DNA of 64,000 bases from Bhargavaea ginsengi (GTDB lineage Bacteria; Bacillota; Bacilli; Bacillales_A; Planococcaceae). Position numbers and translations under genes: made by a program. Below, one piece after another: positions 54,302-62,515 of the stretch (positions within the stretch are counted from its first letter, which is position 1; each line of letters begins with the position of its first letter). The stretch covers positions 109,480-173,479 of the forward strand of contig NZ_FNZF01000005.1 of NCBI RefSeq assembly GCF_900109165.1, written 5' to 3'. The notes under the pieces were generated by a model, which was given only the letters and a program-made list of their open reading frames with translations, had not been told where the DNA came from and searched no databases.

Positions 54302-54331
54302 AGTATAATCAGTCACGCTAATTTTTTGCAA
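54302..54331 (-). promoter_or_regulatory. Sigma-A promoter of gltS
   Basis: On the minus strand, TTGCAA at 54331-54326, an 18-bp spacer and TATACT at 54307-54302. It would give a leader of about 260 nt. Apart from this promoter, the cre-like sites and the hairpin, I see nothing else in the 418-base gap. Confidence 0.6.
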
Positions 54332-54393
54332 TAGAAAACGCAGAATCCGTACTATTCCAAAAAGTAAATCCGCTATTATTTACTAGACGCGGA

Positions 54394-54440
54394 AATAAAA
54401 AGAGACGGTTCCATACCTTTAAAAGGTACGGAACCGTCTT
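54394..54440 (-). terminator. Terminator of the double AhpD-domain gene
   Basis: The minus-strand stem GACGGTTCCGTACC-TTTTAAA-GGTATGGAACCGTC is followed by TCTTTTTATTT. Confidence 0.9.
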
Positions 54441-54454
54441 TCAGATCCAAGGAA

Positions 54455-55123
54455 TCAGTTGTCGTATGCATTGAGAGCGTTCACGCTATGCGCGATTGCA
54501 GAACCAGCCTTAAGCGCAACCGCCACGAAAATCGCTTCCGATAGCTCTTCCAGGCTGGCGCCGGCTTTCTTGGCGTTTTTCGTGTGGAGATCGATGCAGT
54601 AAGCGCATCCTGTCGTGTGTGCCGAAGCCACAGCGATCAGTTCCTTTTCCTTTACGCTCAGTTTTCCGGCCTTGAGAGCTGCGCCATCGAACTTCACGAA
54701 CGTTTTGAATGCCTCTTCATCCAGTTCTGCGAACTCCGGCAGACGGTTAAAGTAAGACGCTTTGTAAAACTCCCCGTCACCTTTGCCGTCGTATGCGTTC
54801 AATCCGTTCACCCCATGAGCAAGTGCCGATCCGGCTTTGAGCGCAGTCGCGACAAAGATCGCTTCAGCGACTTCCTCTTTGGAAGAGTCGTTTTTCTTGG
54901 CATTCCCGATATGCAGATCGATGCAGTAAGGGCAGCCTGTGATATGGGCAACGGCCACGGCGATCAGTTCCTTCAATTTTACGGACAGTTTTCCTTCGGC
55001 CAATGCCTGGTCGTTGAACTTGAAGAACGTTTCAAACGCTTCAGGCGCGTATTTTTTCAGTTCGAAAATTCTTCCGAAGTATTCCTTTTTGTACAGGCTG
55101 TCTGTTTTAGTAGTAGTAGTCAT
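54455..55123 (-). CDS. Double carboxymuconolactone decarboxylase/AhpD-domain protein
   Basis: A 222-residue protein made of two tandem AhpD/CMD domains of about 105 residues each. Each has the peroxidase-type motif Glu...Cys-X-X-Cys-X3-His: CPYCIDLH (Cys64, Cys67, His71) and CAYCIDLH (Cys173, Cys176, His180), preceded by KELIAVA. The repeats are close in sequence (EEVAEAIFVATALKAGSALAHGVNGLNAYD against EELSEAIFVAVALKAG...), so they come from an internal duplication; single-domain members form trimers or hexamers. Alkyl hydroperoxide or thiol-linked reduction is the family role. It is behind a SAM-I riboswitch, which ties it to sulfur limitation. Confidence 0.88.
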   Translation of the reverse strand: MTTTTKTDSLYKKEYFGRIFELKKYAPEAFETFFKFNDQALAEGKLSVKLKELIAVAVAHITGCPYCIDLHIGNAKKNDSSKEEVAEAIFVATALKAGSALAHGVNGLNAYDGKGDGEFYKASYFNRLPEFAELDEEAFKTFVKFDGAALKAGKLSVKEKELIAVASAHTTGCAYCIDLHTKNAKKAGASLEELSEAIFVAVALKAGSAIAHSVNALNAYDN

Positions 55124-55211
55124 CTCAAAACTCCCCTTTTCGTCTTTTTCTTACTGATCGGTTGAGTCGGAATAGCTTGTCTTGTTAGAGCCGAAGAAAG
55201 TCCAGTCATTT

Positions 55212-55240
55212 AAAAAGCCCCTTCCCGATGAGGAAGAGGC
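55212..55240 (-). terminator. Riboswitch-controlled terminator before the AhpD-domain gene
   Basis: The minus-strand stem GCCTCTTCC-TCATCG-GGAAGGGGC is followed by TTTTTAAA, downstream of the SAM-I aptamer. Confidence 0.87.
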
Positions 55241-55258
55241 AGTATGTATTCGGCCTTC

Positions 55259-55359
55259 CTCATCTTTCAAGCTTGCGCTTGCTGGAGTGAGCACCTTGTT
55301 ACAACGTAACGGTTGCTGCGGGATCTGCGGACCAGTTTCCTCCCCCGGCTCTTGATAAG
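55259..55359 (-). promoter_or_regulatory. SAM-I riboswitch of the AhpD-domain gene
   Basis: On the minus strand: CTTATCAAGAGCCGGGGGAGG, ACTGGTCC, GCAGCAACC, AAGGTGCT, CCAGCAAGC and GAAAGATGAG in canonical order. It is very similar to the one at 58637-58737. Confidence 0.95.
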
Positions 55360-55392
55360 GTCAAAGTCTATTCAATTAGTAAGATTATCCTA

Positions 55393-55421
55393 AGCATATC
55401 GGACCCCATATCGTCTGTCAA
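55393..55421 (-). promoter_or_regulatory. Sigma-A promoter of the AhpD-domain gene
   Basis: On the minus strand, TTGACA at 55421-55416, a 17-bp spacer and TATGCT at 55398-55393, upstream of the SAM-I riboswitch. Confidence 0.8.
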
Positions 55422-55459
55422 CATGAAATCTTCAATCATTTATGAATACCGCGACTTCT

Positions 55460-55558
55460 CTATTTGCTGAAGTACCACTTCCACAATGCAAATCCGACAA
55501 TGGCATAAATAACGACAAATCCGTAAAGCCAGACAGTCAGCATCTCATTCACAAACAT
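55460..55558 (-). CDS. 32-residue symporter accessory peptide
   Basis: An ATG at 55558 preceded by AAGGGGG opens 32 codons ending in TAG at 55460. The product is one hydrophobic helix (MLTVWLYGFVVIYAIVGFALW) flanked by MFVNE and KWYFSK, consistent with a single-pass membrane peptide. It starts 12 bases past the sodium:solute symporter stop. This matches my memory of the small accessory proteins encoded after some SSS-family symporters. It probably binds or stabilises the transporter. No clear terminator follows, so transcription may continue toward the next SAM-controlled gene. Confidence 0.75.
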   Translation of the reverse strand: MFVNEMLTVWLYGFVVIYAIVGFALWKWYFSK

Positions 55559-55570
55559 GGTCAAGCCCCC

Positions 55571-57073
55571 TTAGCTCCCCTGTTCTGCCTCTGGAATCAG
55601 GACTTCTTCCTTATTCGATTCCAGAACATTTGCCAATACAAACATGGTCAATATACCGATCCCGGTCGCCACTGCACCGGCCGTCATCGTGCTTGGGATG
55701 ATGCCGCTGAAGTAGAGGATCAGGTAGGCAAGGAGTCCGATGATCATTGATGCCTCTGCTGCTCTGGCGGAAGCCTTCTTTCTCCCATACACTGCATATA
55801 AAATGGGACCCAATGTTCCGGCTGCGACTCCGGAAATGCCGATCCACATAATATCTCCCATGTAAGCAGGCGGTTTCATCACAATCAGAAGGGCGATGAT
55901 TCCCACAACAGGAACGGTCAGCCTGCTGATCCGAAGCGCGATTTTCTCCGCCTTTTCTTCGTCGACTCTGACATAGCCTTTTCTGACCAGGAATTTCAGG
56001 AAAATGTCATTGGCAAAAACAGTGGAAATCGAGACGAACAGCCCGTCCGTTGTTGACATGGCCGCAGCCAGAATCACGACACCGAATAATGCAACAACAG
56101 CAGCAGGAAATGCCCAGGCCACATATTCCATCAAAGCCAGATCCGCAACGACGTCCCCGGATCCCAGCGCCACCCTGCTATAGAGTCCTCCAAAGAGAAC
56201 CAATACGCTAAGCGAAGCCACGATGACATAGGTCAGAATCATTTTACCCAGGTCTTTTTCGCTCTTGATGCCCAAAACTTTATTGAATAAGTGAGGTGCG
56301 GACGCAAAGGCCCACTGGATGCAGATTGCGCCGATCACTGCACCGATCGAATAGAAGTGAGCCGAATCAGGGTTAAAAACAGTCACGAGATTGGGATCCT
56401 GTGCCGCCAGGTTGTCGGTGATCCCGGAAAATGTGGCCGCGATGCCGTCCCTCCAGAAGATTACAATTCCGGATATGAAGATCACAATTCCTGCAATCGC
56501 CATCAGAATCACTTGAACGGCATCTGTATAGATATCCGCAAACGCTCCGCCGCCGAAAACATACACCACCACGATGACGGTGATGAGGATCAGGCCGGTA
56601 CGATAGTCCATCCCCAATAAATACTCAAAAATCCTTGCTCCGGCTACAAACTGGGCGGCAATATAAAAGATGTTAAAAAGCAGAATGAGGCCGGTTCCCA
56701 CACGCAAAAGGTCGCTATTATAATAGTCCCCAAGCCAATCCGGCAATGAGAGAGACTTCTGCTCTTCATTCAGTTTACGGATTTTCTTCGCGACCATCAG
56801 AACTCCTATAGCTCCCCCTCCAATCATCGCAAGCATGAGCCAGAGATTCGTGAGCCCCCACTCATGTGACCAGCCCGGATAACCGAGGAAAGTCGCAGCG
56901 CTGAGGTAAGTGGCAGCGAAAGAGAGACCCAGCACAACGGGCCCCAGGCGTCCCCCGCCTATTGCGAAGTCCCGGATGTTCTTTGTTTTCTTTGTGCCGA
57001 TATAGCCAAGAACGAGCATGATTGCCAGAAAAGCGGCAAACCCGATCCAGGTAAATAGTGTGACAGTGTTCAT
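55571..57073 (-). CDS. Sodium:solute symporter family protein
   Basis: A 500-residue SSS-family transporter with about 13 membrane segments. TWIGFAAFLAIMLVLGYIGTKKTKNIRDFAIGGGRLG, SFAATYLSAATFLGYPG and the core SSS stretch YVFGGGAFADIYTDAVQ are characteristic. The substrate is unknown. It follows the NtaA-like monooxygenase by 21 bases, behind one SAM-I riboswitch, which points to uptake of the monooxygenase substrate, probably a sulfur compound. The accessory peptide follows. Start ATG with GAAGGGAATGCC upstream. Confidence 0.9.
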   Translation of the reverse strand: MNTVTLFTWIGFAAFLAIMLVLGYIGTKKTKNIRDFAIGGGRLGPVVLGLSFAATYLSAATFLGYPGWSHEWGLTNLWLMLAMIGGGAIGVLMVAKKIRKLNEEQKSLSLPDWLGDYYNSDLLRVGTGLILLFNIFYIAAQFVAGARIFEYLLGMDYRTGLILITVIVVVYVFGGGAFADIYTDAVQVILMAIAGIVIFISGIVIFWRDGIAATFSGITDNLAAQDPNLVTVFNPDSAHFYSIGAVIGAICIQWAFASAPHLFNKVLGIKSEKDLGKMILTYVIVASLSVLVLFGGLYSRVALGSGDVVADLALMEYVAWAFPAAVVALFGVVILAAAMSTTDGLFVSISTVFANDIFLKFLVRKGYVRVDEEKAEKIALRISRLTVPVVGIIALLIVMKPPAYMGDIMWIGISGVAAGTLGPILYAVYGRKKASARAAEASMIIGLLAYLILYFSGIIPSTMTAGAVATGIGILTMFVLANVLESNKEEVLIPEAEQGS

Positions 57074-57094
57074 GGCATTCCCTTCTTTTCCGTT

Positions 57095-58471
57095 TTACTT
57101 CACCAATGACGAAAGTTGTTTTGCCGGGTGGCTTTCAGGCAGACGCGCAGAGCCTGTGCCGAATAGGTTTTCCCGCAATGTCTTTCCCTCATATTCAGTC
57201 CGGTAGATTCCCCGCTTCTGCAGCTCCGGAACGACATGATCCACAAACTCACGGAATGTCTCGAGTGAATAACTTTGTGCGATATTGAAGCCGTCCACAT
57301 CACCTACTGTTGCCCATTCCTCGATATGGTCCGCTATCTGCTCTGGGGTCCCAATGAATTTCGCTGTCCCGTTGCCAAGTCCATGGTTGAGCACGGCTTC
57401 CCGCAAAGTCCATTTCTTTTTCGGGTCTTTCGTATACATGTCCAGATTTCCCTGCACGGCATCCGTTTCGATGTCCTCGATGTACTGATCGGGATCATAT
57501 TTCGAAAAATCGATTCCCGTATGTCCGGAAAGAAGTGCCGCTGTCCCTTCATAGCTCACATGATTTTTCAGGTCCTCGTATTTGGAGAGCGCCTCTTCCT
57601 CCGTGGAGCCTACAATCGGAAGGATCATCGGGAAGATCCGGATGTCTTCGGGACTTCTGCCGTGTGCAGCGGCGCGTTTACGCAAATCAGCGGAATAGGC
57701 CTGCTGCGCCTGCAGGGAATGGCCCTTTGTGAATACTGCTTCCGCATGCTTGGCCGCAAAATCGCGTCCCCGCGGTGAGGCCCCTGCCTGGAACAGAACC
57801 GGTGTCCGCTGAGGAGACGGCTCGGTCAAATGGATACCCGGAACATCAAAGAATTCCCCATGGTGCCGGATTGGATGGACTTTTGACGGGTCTGCAAATG
57901 TATCCCCTTCTTTGTCATAAACTACTGCGTCGTCTTCCCAGCTGTGTTCCCAAAGCTTATACACCACTTCGAGGAATTCGTCCGCACGGTCGTAGCGCTG
58001 ACTTTTCGGGAGTCGTCCGGACAACCCGAGATTGACCGCTTCACTTTCCAGATAGGAAGTGACTACATTCCATCCGAGCCGGCCTTCTGTCACATGATCC
58101 AATGTCGAGAGCTGGCGCGCCAATGCATAAGGCTGGGCATAAGTCGTAGAGACAGTCGGTGCAAATCCGATATGTTCTGTCACCTGTGCCATGGCGGAGA
58201 TGATCAATAACGGGTCGTGCGCAGGCAACTGTACAGCATGGCGGACGGCCGCTTCATGGCTGCTGCCGTAAACCGAATAGGTTCCAAGCACATCCGCGAT
58301 AAAGACAGCATCGAATTTCCCCCGCTCCAATACTTTTGCGGTTTCTGTCCAGAAATCCAGCCCGTTATGGTTGATCCCTTCATTTTTTTCATGCTTCCAA
58401 AGGCCGGTCGAGTGCGGTGACGGTGAATTTTGTACAAAACCATTCAGATGAATCTGCTTTTTCTTCCCCAT
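57095..58471 (-). CDS. NtaA/SnaA/DszA-family flavin monooxygenase
   Basis: A 458-residue LLM-class monooxygenase of the NtaA/SnaA/DszA/DmoA group, which uses FMNH2 and oxygen. Landmarks are QIHLNGFVQNSPSPHSTGLW, FDAVFIADVLGTYSVYG, EGRLGWNVVTSYLESEAVNLG, RYDRADEFLEVVYKLWEHSW and PVLFQAGASPRGRDFAAKHAEAVF. Members cleave dimethyl sulfide, sulfones, nitrilotriacetate or N-acetyl-S-succinocysteine (YxeK). Control by a SAM-I riboswitch favours a sulfur substrate. First gene of a three-gene unit with the symporter and its peptide. It needs a separate flavin reductase; none is in the operon. Confidence 0.9.
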   Translation of the reverse strand: MGKKKQIHLNGFVQNSPSPHSTGLWKHEKNEGINHNGLDFWTETAKVLERGKFDAVFIADVLGTYSVYGSSHEAAVRHAVQLPAHDPLLIISAMAQVTEHIGFAPTVSTTYAQPYALARQLSTLDHVTEGRLGWNVVTSYLESEAVNLGLSGRLPKSQRYDRADEFLEVVYKLWEHSWEDDAVVYDKEGDTFADPSKVHPIRHHGEFFDVPGIHLTEPSPQRTPVLFQAGASPRGRDFAAKHAEAVFTKGHSLQAQQAYSADLRKRAAAHGRSPEDIRIFPMILPIVGSTEEEALSKYEDLKNHVSYEGTAALLSGHTGIDFSKYDPDQYIEDIETDAVQGNLDMYTKDPKKKWTLREAVLNHGLGNGTAKFIGTPEQIADHIEEWATVGDVDGFNIAQSYSLETFREFVDHVVPELQKRGIYRTEYEGKTLRENLFGTGSARLPESHPAKQLSSLVK

Positions 58472-58588
58472 GAATCGTCTCCCCTTTCAGGTCCTTGACT
58501 AACTATCTCCATATAAAAAGTCGGAATAATGATTGCAGGGTTGCCTTAGCTCTTATACCGCACGCCTCAAAGTGCATCCCAGACAAGC

Positions 58589-58617
58589 AAAAAACCTCTT
58601 CCCGGAGGGGGAAGAGG
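58589..58617 (-). terminator. Riboswitch-controlled terminator before the NtaA-like gene
   Basis: The minus-strand stem CCTCTTCCCCC-TCC-GGGAAGAGG is followed by TTTTTTG, downstream of the SAM-I aptamer. Confidence 0.88.
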
Positions 58618-58636
58618 AAAATTCATCTATTCCACC

Positions 58637-58737
58637 CTCATCTTTCAAGCATACGCTTGCTGGAATGAGCACCTTGTTACATCGTAACGGTTGCTGCGGG
58701 ATCGTAGGACCAGATTCCTCCCCCGTCTCTAGATAAG
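58637..58737 (-). promoter_or_regulatory. SAM-I riboswitch of the monooxygenase-symporter operon
   Basis: On the minus strand: CTTATCTAGAGACGGGGGAGG, TCTGGTCC, GCAGCAACC, AAGGTGCT, CCAGCAAGC and GAAAGATGAG. It is a near copy of the aptamer at 55259-55359. The 438-base gap here holds this switch, its terminator and promoter, and the catalase terminator; nothing else is recognisable. Confidence 0.95.
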
Positions 58738-58770
58738 GAAAACTCCTATTCAGTTAGTAAGGTTGACTCC

Positions 58771-58799
58771 ATAATATAGATATCGGATAAGTCAGTCAA
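58771..58799 (-). promoter_or_regulatory. Sigma-A promoter of the monooxygenase operon
   Basis: On the minus strand, TTGACT at 58799-58794, a 17-bp spacer and TATTAT at 58776-58771. Confidence 0.8.
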
Positions 58800-58819
58800 C
58801 ACGGAATACTCAAAATGGT

Positions 58820-58858
58820 AAAAAAGAACGATGCATGCGGATTGGCATGTATCGTTCC
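58820..58858 (-). terminator. Terminator of the catalase gene
   Basis: The minus-strand stem GAACGATACATGCC-AATCC-GCATGCATCGTTC is followed by TTTTTTACC. Confidence 0.88.
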
Positions 58859-58909
58859 TATCAGAGTCATCAGAAGTTGGACAGCCTATGATGACCGGAG
58901 TTTTAGTGA

Positions 58910-60565
58910 TTAGTAACCGTCTGTTTCACGGCCTTTTTCAACCGCTTCGTCAACAGCTTCGTTTTGGGCGTTTGTGCCGCCTTCACCGTATTTCGACTTG
59001 ACGCCGGCTTCCTGGCCAGGAAGGCGGTCATCATCGCCTTTTGCTTCAATTTCTTTCATCTTCGCCTCAATGCCTTCCTTCACGCGGCGACCGTAATCTT
59101 CATCAGCCTGTGTGAAGTGATGGACCATTGCATCTTGGATGCGCTTGTCACAGATCGATAACACATCAGACAGGTTGGAGATGAGTTCTTCGCGCTCCCA
59201 CTCTTCGAATGCGCGGTAAGTTTCGCCGGCCTGTCCGTAGTTGTTCGGACGGTCGATCTGCTCACTCATGACTTTGCCGCTGTATTCAGGGTTATGAGGC
59301 GTGCGCTCGGACTTGTCCGCTTCCTGCAGGCCGCCGACCATGGACGGCTCGTAGTTGATGTGCGGATTGCCGCCTGCTTCTTCCGGTGTGCGCATGCTCA
59401 TCTGGCCGCGGTGCTGGTTCGTGCGGACTTTCGCTTTCGGCGCGTTGACCGGGAGCTGGAGGTAGTTCGCGCCAACACGGTAGCGCTGTGTATCGGAGTA
59501 GGAGAATGTACGGCCCTGGAGCATCTTGTCGTCGGAGAAGTCCATTCCGTCGACGAGCACTCCCGTACCGAATGCCGCCTGCTCAATCTGTGAATGGAAG
59601 TCCGTCGGGTTCTCATTGAGGACCATCTTGCCGACCGGCAGCCAAGGGAACTTATCCTCCGGCCACAGTTTCGTATCATCCAGCGGATCGAAATCGAGTT
59701 CCGGATGATAGCCGTCTTCCATGATTTGGACATAGAGTTCCCACTCCGGATACTCGCCGCGCTCGATCGCTTCGTAGAGATCCTGAGTCATGTGGGCGAC
59801 GTTCTTGCCCTGGATCTCCATTGCGTCTTTTGTCGTCAGGTTGCGGATGCCCTGTTTCGGCTCCCAGTGGTATTTGACGAGGACCGCTTCGCCCTTGTCG
59901 TTGACCCACTTGTATGTGTTGACGCCCGATCCCTGCATGTGGCGGTAGGTTGCAGGACGGCCCCATGGGGAGAACAGGAATGTGATCATATGTGTCGCTT
60001 CAGGCGAACGGGAGACAAAGTCGAACATGCGGCGCGGGTCCGGAACGTTCGACGCAGGGTCCGCCTTGAAGGCGTGGATCATGTCAGGGAATTTCATCGC
60101 GTCACGGATAAAGAAGATTTTCAGGTTGTTACCGACGAGGTCCCAGTTGCCGTCTTCTGTGTAGAACTTCACCGCGAAGCCGCGCGGGTCACGGTCAGTT
60201 TCAGGAGCATCCTTCGATCCGGCAACCGTGGAGAAGCGGACAAGTACCGGTGTCTTCTTGCCGGCATCCTGGAATACCTTTGCGCGTGTGTACTTCTCGG
60301 CCGGCTCGTCACCGACTTTGCCGTATGTCTCAAAGTAACCGAATGCACCCGTACCGCGTGCGTGCACGACACGCTCCGGTACCTCTTCCCGGTCAAAGTG
60401 CGACATCTTCTCGATGAAGTGATAGTTCTCCATCATCGCAGGACCGCGGTTGCCGAGTGTTTTGATGTTCTGGTTGTCGATTACGGGATGTCCTTGGCGA
60501 GTCGTCAGCGCCTCGCGATCGACCTGCTCGTTTGAACCATTCATCTTTTTGTCTTCCGCCAACAT
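58910..60565 (-). CDS. Monofunctional haem catalase
   Basis: A 551-residue catalase that dismutates hydrogen peroxide. Catalytic His68 is in [13 protein letters not shown], the distal Asn is in [11 protein letters not shown] (146-147) and the proximal haem-ligand Tyr357 is in [12 protein letters not shown]. The core is of the small-subunit type, but a C-terminal tail of about 60 residues ([14 protein letters not shown] to the end) is rich in Asp, Glu, Gly and Lys and is probably disordered. The length is close to Bacillus KatX (547). The start follows AAGGAGG. PerR-like boxes lie just downstream of a consensus promoter, so peroxide induction is likely. Confidence 0.96.
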   Translation of the reverse strand: MLAEDKKMNGSNEQVDREALTTRQGHPVIDNQNIKTLGNRGPAMMENYHFIEKMSHFDREEVPERVVHARGTGAFGYFETYGKVGDEPAEKYTRAKVFQDAGKKTPVLVRFSTVAGSKDAPETDRDPRGFAVKFYTEDGNWDLVGNNLKIFFIRDAMKFPDMIHAFKADPASNVPDPRRMFDFVSRSPEATHMITFLFSPWGRPATYRHMQGSGVNTYKWVNDKGEAVLVKYHWEPKQGIRNLTTKDAMEIQGKNVAHMTQDLYEAIERGEYPEWELYVQIMEDGYHPELDFDPLDDTKLWPEDKFPWLPVGKMVLNENPTDFHSQIEQAAFGTGVLVDGMDFSDDKMLQGRTFSYSDTQRYRVGANYLQLPVNAPKAKVRTNQHRGQMSMRTPEEAGGNPHINYEPSMVGGLQEADKSERTPHNPEYSGKVMSEQIDRPNNYGQAGETYRAFEEWEREELISNLSDVLSICDKRIQDAMVHHFTQADEDYGRRVKEGIEAKMKEIEAKGDDDRLPGQEAGVKSKYGEGGTNAQNEAVDEAVEKGRETDGY

Positions 60566-60645
60566 GAAAACCTCCTTGAGATCGTCTATACCCTTATACT
60601 ACCTGTTTTCAGAATGTTTTTGAAGTAGGAAGGGCTGGTTTGTTT

Positions 60646-60675
60646 AGAATCACTTTCTAAATAGAATTATTCTAA
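60646..60675. promoter_or_regulatory. Tandem PerR/Fur-family boxes upstream of catalase
   Basis: TTAGAATAATTCTAT (minus strand, 60675-60661) matches the PerR consensus TTATAATNATTATAA at 11 of 14 fixed positions. An adjoining inverted repeat TTAGAA-N5-TTCTAA spans 60646-60662. Both sit 15-45 bp past the predicted -10. Confidence 0.6.
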
Positions 60676-60689
60676 ACAACTTCAAATCA

Positions 60690-60718
60690 AGTATAATCAA
60701 GCCGCAGCCGACTTGCAA
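60690..60718 (-). promoter_or_regulatory. Sigma-A promoter of catalase
   Basis: On the minus strand, TTGCAA at 60718-60713, a 17-bp spacer and TATACT at 60695-60690, upstream of the PerR-like boxes. Confidence 0.65.
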
Positions 60719-60857
60719 ATGATTTGAGTATCAATTTTTTATTTTCCCCTATGAGGACAGTCTTATTCACCTCATCTCCTATTTAATAATGAAGTTCAAT
60801 CTCGAATTCAAGAATGAGAATCATCCAATCTAAATGAGAGTGATTTTTCCATATTTG

Positions 60858-61838
60858 TCAAGCAGGACGATAGTGCCACACTCCGTCTTCCATCGCCTTC
60901 TCCACTTTCCCCTGTTCTTCGAGATAGTCGAGATGCCCGATAATCTCAGACATGACAAGCGGGAACTGTGTGTTGTACAGCTTGCCGTAATAGGCTTCTG
61001 TGATTTGCGCAGGGACCGAGATGCCGCTTCCGATGAGACTGATCAGCTTCTCACACTTCTTGTCCATTCTGGAAATGCGGTCCCGTACAAGTTCCCTGTG
61101 ATTGCGGATAGAACCGTGATGTCCTGTATAAAGGACATCGGCATCCAGCCGGGCCAGTCTTTCGAGAGAACGGCGCTGCTGGCTGACCGACGGGAGCCGG
61201 CTTCCGTTCGCTGCCGGGTCGATGATGGCATTGACGGAAGAGCCGTCAATCAGCACATCCCCCGTAAATGCCGCCCGGCCCTCCGCATCCAGGAATGTGA
61301 TGCTGTCAGGAGAGTGGCCCGGCGTCTCAATCACCTCAAAACCGAAAACACGATCCCCTTCTCCGATTTCAACGATTTCAGCCTTAAGTGCATACTTCGG
61401 AGCTTCCCGTATCGTTTGCTCAAGACGGGCGAAGCGCCCTGTCCCCATCTCACCGCCGCCCATCTCACGGTAGAGCCGCCGGAAAAAAGCAAGGCGCATT
61501 TCAAGGAACTCCTTATCGAGCCTCAGCCTCGGAACCGCGTCACGATGCGCATAGACCGGGATATCTTTTTCCTCAAGGATTCTCGGCACGAGCCCGGAAT
61601 GGTCCTCATGGTGGTGCGTCAGGAGAATGGCATCCAGGTCACCGATTTCTGCGCCCGCCTGTTTTAGAGTGTCCCGAAGCCTGTCCATGCAGTCATCTGT
61701 ATCCACACCCGCATCAATCAGGACAAGCCCGTCTTCCCTTCGGATAAGGAAGAAATTTATGGTCTTCAGCGTCGGATAGTCCGCCGGCTGAATAACCGGA
61801 TAAATGGTATATGTCTGTTGTCTGATGGCTTCTGCCAT
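60858..61838 (-). CDS. MBL-fold metallo-hydrolase
   Basis: A 326-residue metallo-beta-lactamase-fold hydrolase. The metal motif is LTHHHEDHSG (HxHxDH); later ligands are the His in ETPGHSPDS, the Asp in FTGDVL and the His in LYTGHHGSI. The C-terminal helical region (KLISLIGSGISVPAQITEAYYGKLY) is like that of the lactonase/hydrolase subgroup with an added winged-helix tail. It is distinct in length and sequence from the MBL gene at 0.3-1.1 kb. I chose the ATG at 61838 behind GGAAGGAAG; a GTG at 61862 lacks a ribosome binding site. The specific substrate is not known. Confidence 0.88.
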   Translation of the reverse strand: MAEAIRQQTYTIYPVIQPADYPTLKTINFFLIRREDGLVLIDAGVDTDDCMDRLRDTLKQAGAEIGDLDAILLTHHHEDHSGLVPRILEEKDIPVYAHRDAVPRLRLDKEFLEMRLAFFRRLYREMGGGEMGTGRFARLEQTIREAPKYALKAEIVEIGEGDRVFGFEVIETPGHSPDSITFLDAEGRAAFTGDVLIDGSSVNAIIDPAANGSRLPSVSQQRRSLERLARLDADVLYTGHHGSIRNHRELVRDRISRMDKKCEKLISLIGSGISVPAQITEAYYGKLYNTQFPLVMSEIIGHLDYLEEQGKVEKAMEDGVWHYRPA

Positions 61839-61861
61839 ATCCCCACTTCCTTCCCCTCTCA

Positions 61862-62377
61862 CTAAATAGCGGCGATCCTTCCCGCCGCCTCGATCACCGA
61901 TTCGGCAAATCCGCCGATGGCCCCCATGTGATCCTCATCCAGGCGGGTATTGAACACAGCCTCCACCCGGTTCGTCCATCCCGCATCCCCCTTGGGATAG
62001 TCGAAGCTCAGAGTCTGCGTAAGCCGGATGTCACGCTCCCACAGATCCGCAAGCAAGGCTCCGATGCTTTCGCACTGTTTAGCGGCGTCCGTGATCGGTT
62101 TATAGAACCGGACACTTAGTGTCACACCGGGCTCTTCTCCCGAAACTTCCAGTATCTCGCCTGCCAGATCCCTGGCGGATGCCGACAGCTCCACTTCGAC
62201 CAGAATATCCGGACGGTCCGTGCGCACAAAACGGATGATGAGCGTGCGGGACAGATCGGCCAGATTCATAACATCAGAACGACCCGTAATCAGAATCCTT
62301 TTTTCCAGGTTGTCCAAGTTATATAGGTGATTTTCAAACGCGACCTTGAGGTTTTCAAAAATTGTAGGGTCTGACAT
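61862..62377 (-). CDS. Hypothetical protein
   Basis: A 171-residue soluble protein I do not recognise. It is mixed alpha/beta, with a strand-rich middle (LIIRFVRTDRPDILVEVELSA, VTLSVRFYKPITD) and a helical C terminus (GAIGGFAESVIEAAGRIA). No catalytic motif, signal peptide or membrane segment is visible. The ATG at 62377 follows AAGGAGGCGGCC. It ends 23 bases before the MBL gene start on the same strand, so the two are probably co-transcribed. Confidence 0.75.
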   Translation of the reverse strand: MSDPTIFENLKVAFENHLYNLDNLEKRILITGRSDVMNLADLSRTLIIRFVRTDRPDILVEVELSASARDLAGEILEVSGEEPGVTLSVRFYKPITDAAKQCESIGALLADLWERDIRLTQTLSFDYPKGDAGWTNRVEAVFNTRLDEDHMGAIGGFAESVIEAAGRIAAI

Positions 62378-62515
62378 TCAGGCCGCCTCCTTTTATCATC
62401 AATCTTACGTAAAGTCTTCCAACAGTTCAATAATTCTGAACCTTCTTTTCTATGAAAAGAAAGGACCCGCTTGGCATCAGCTTAAAGAGAACCATACGGG
62501 TACCGGATATACTGG

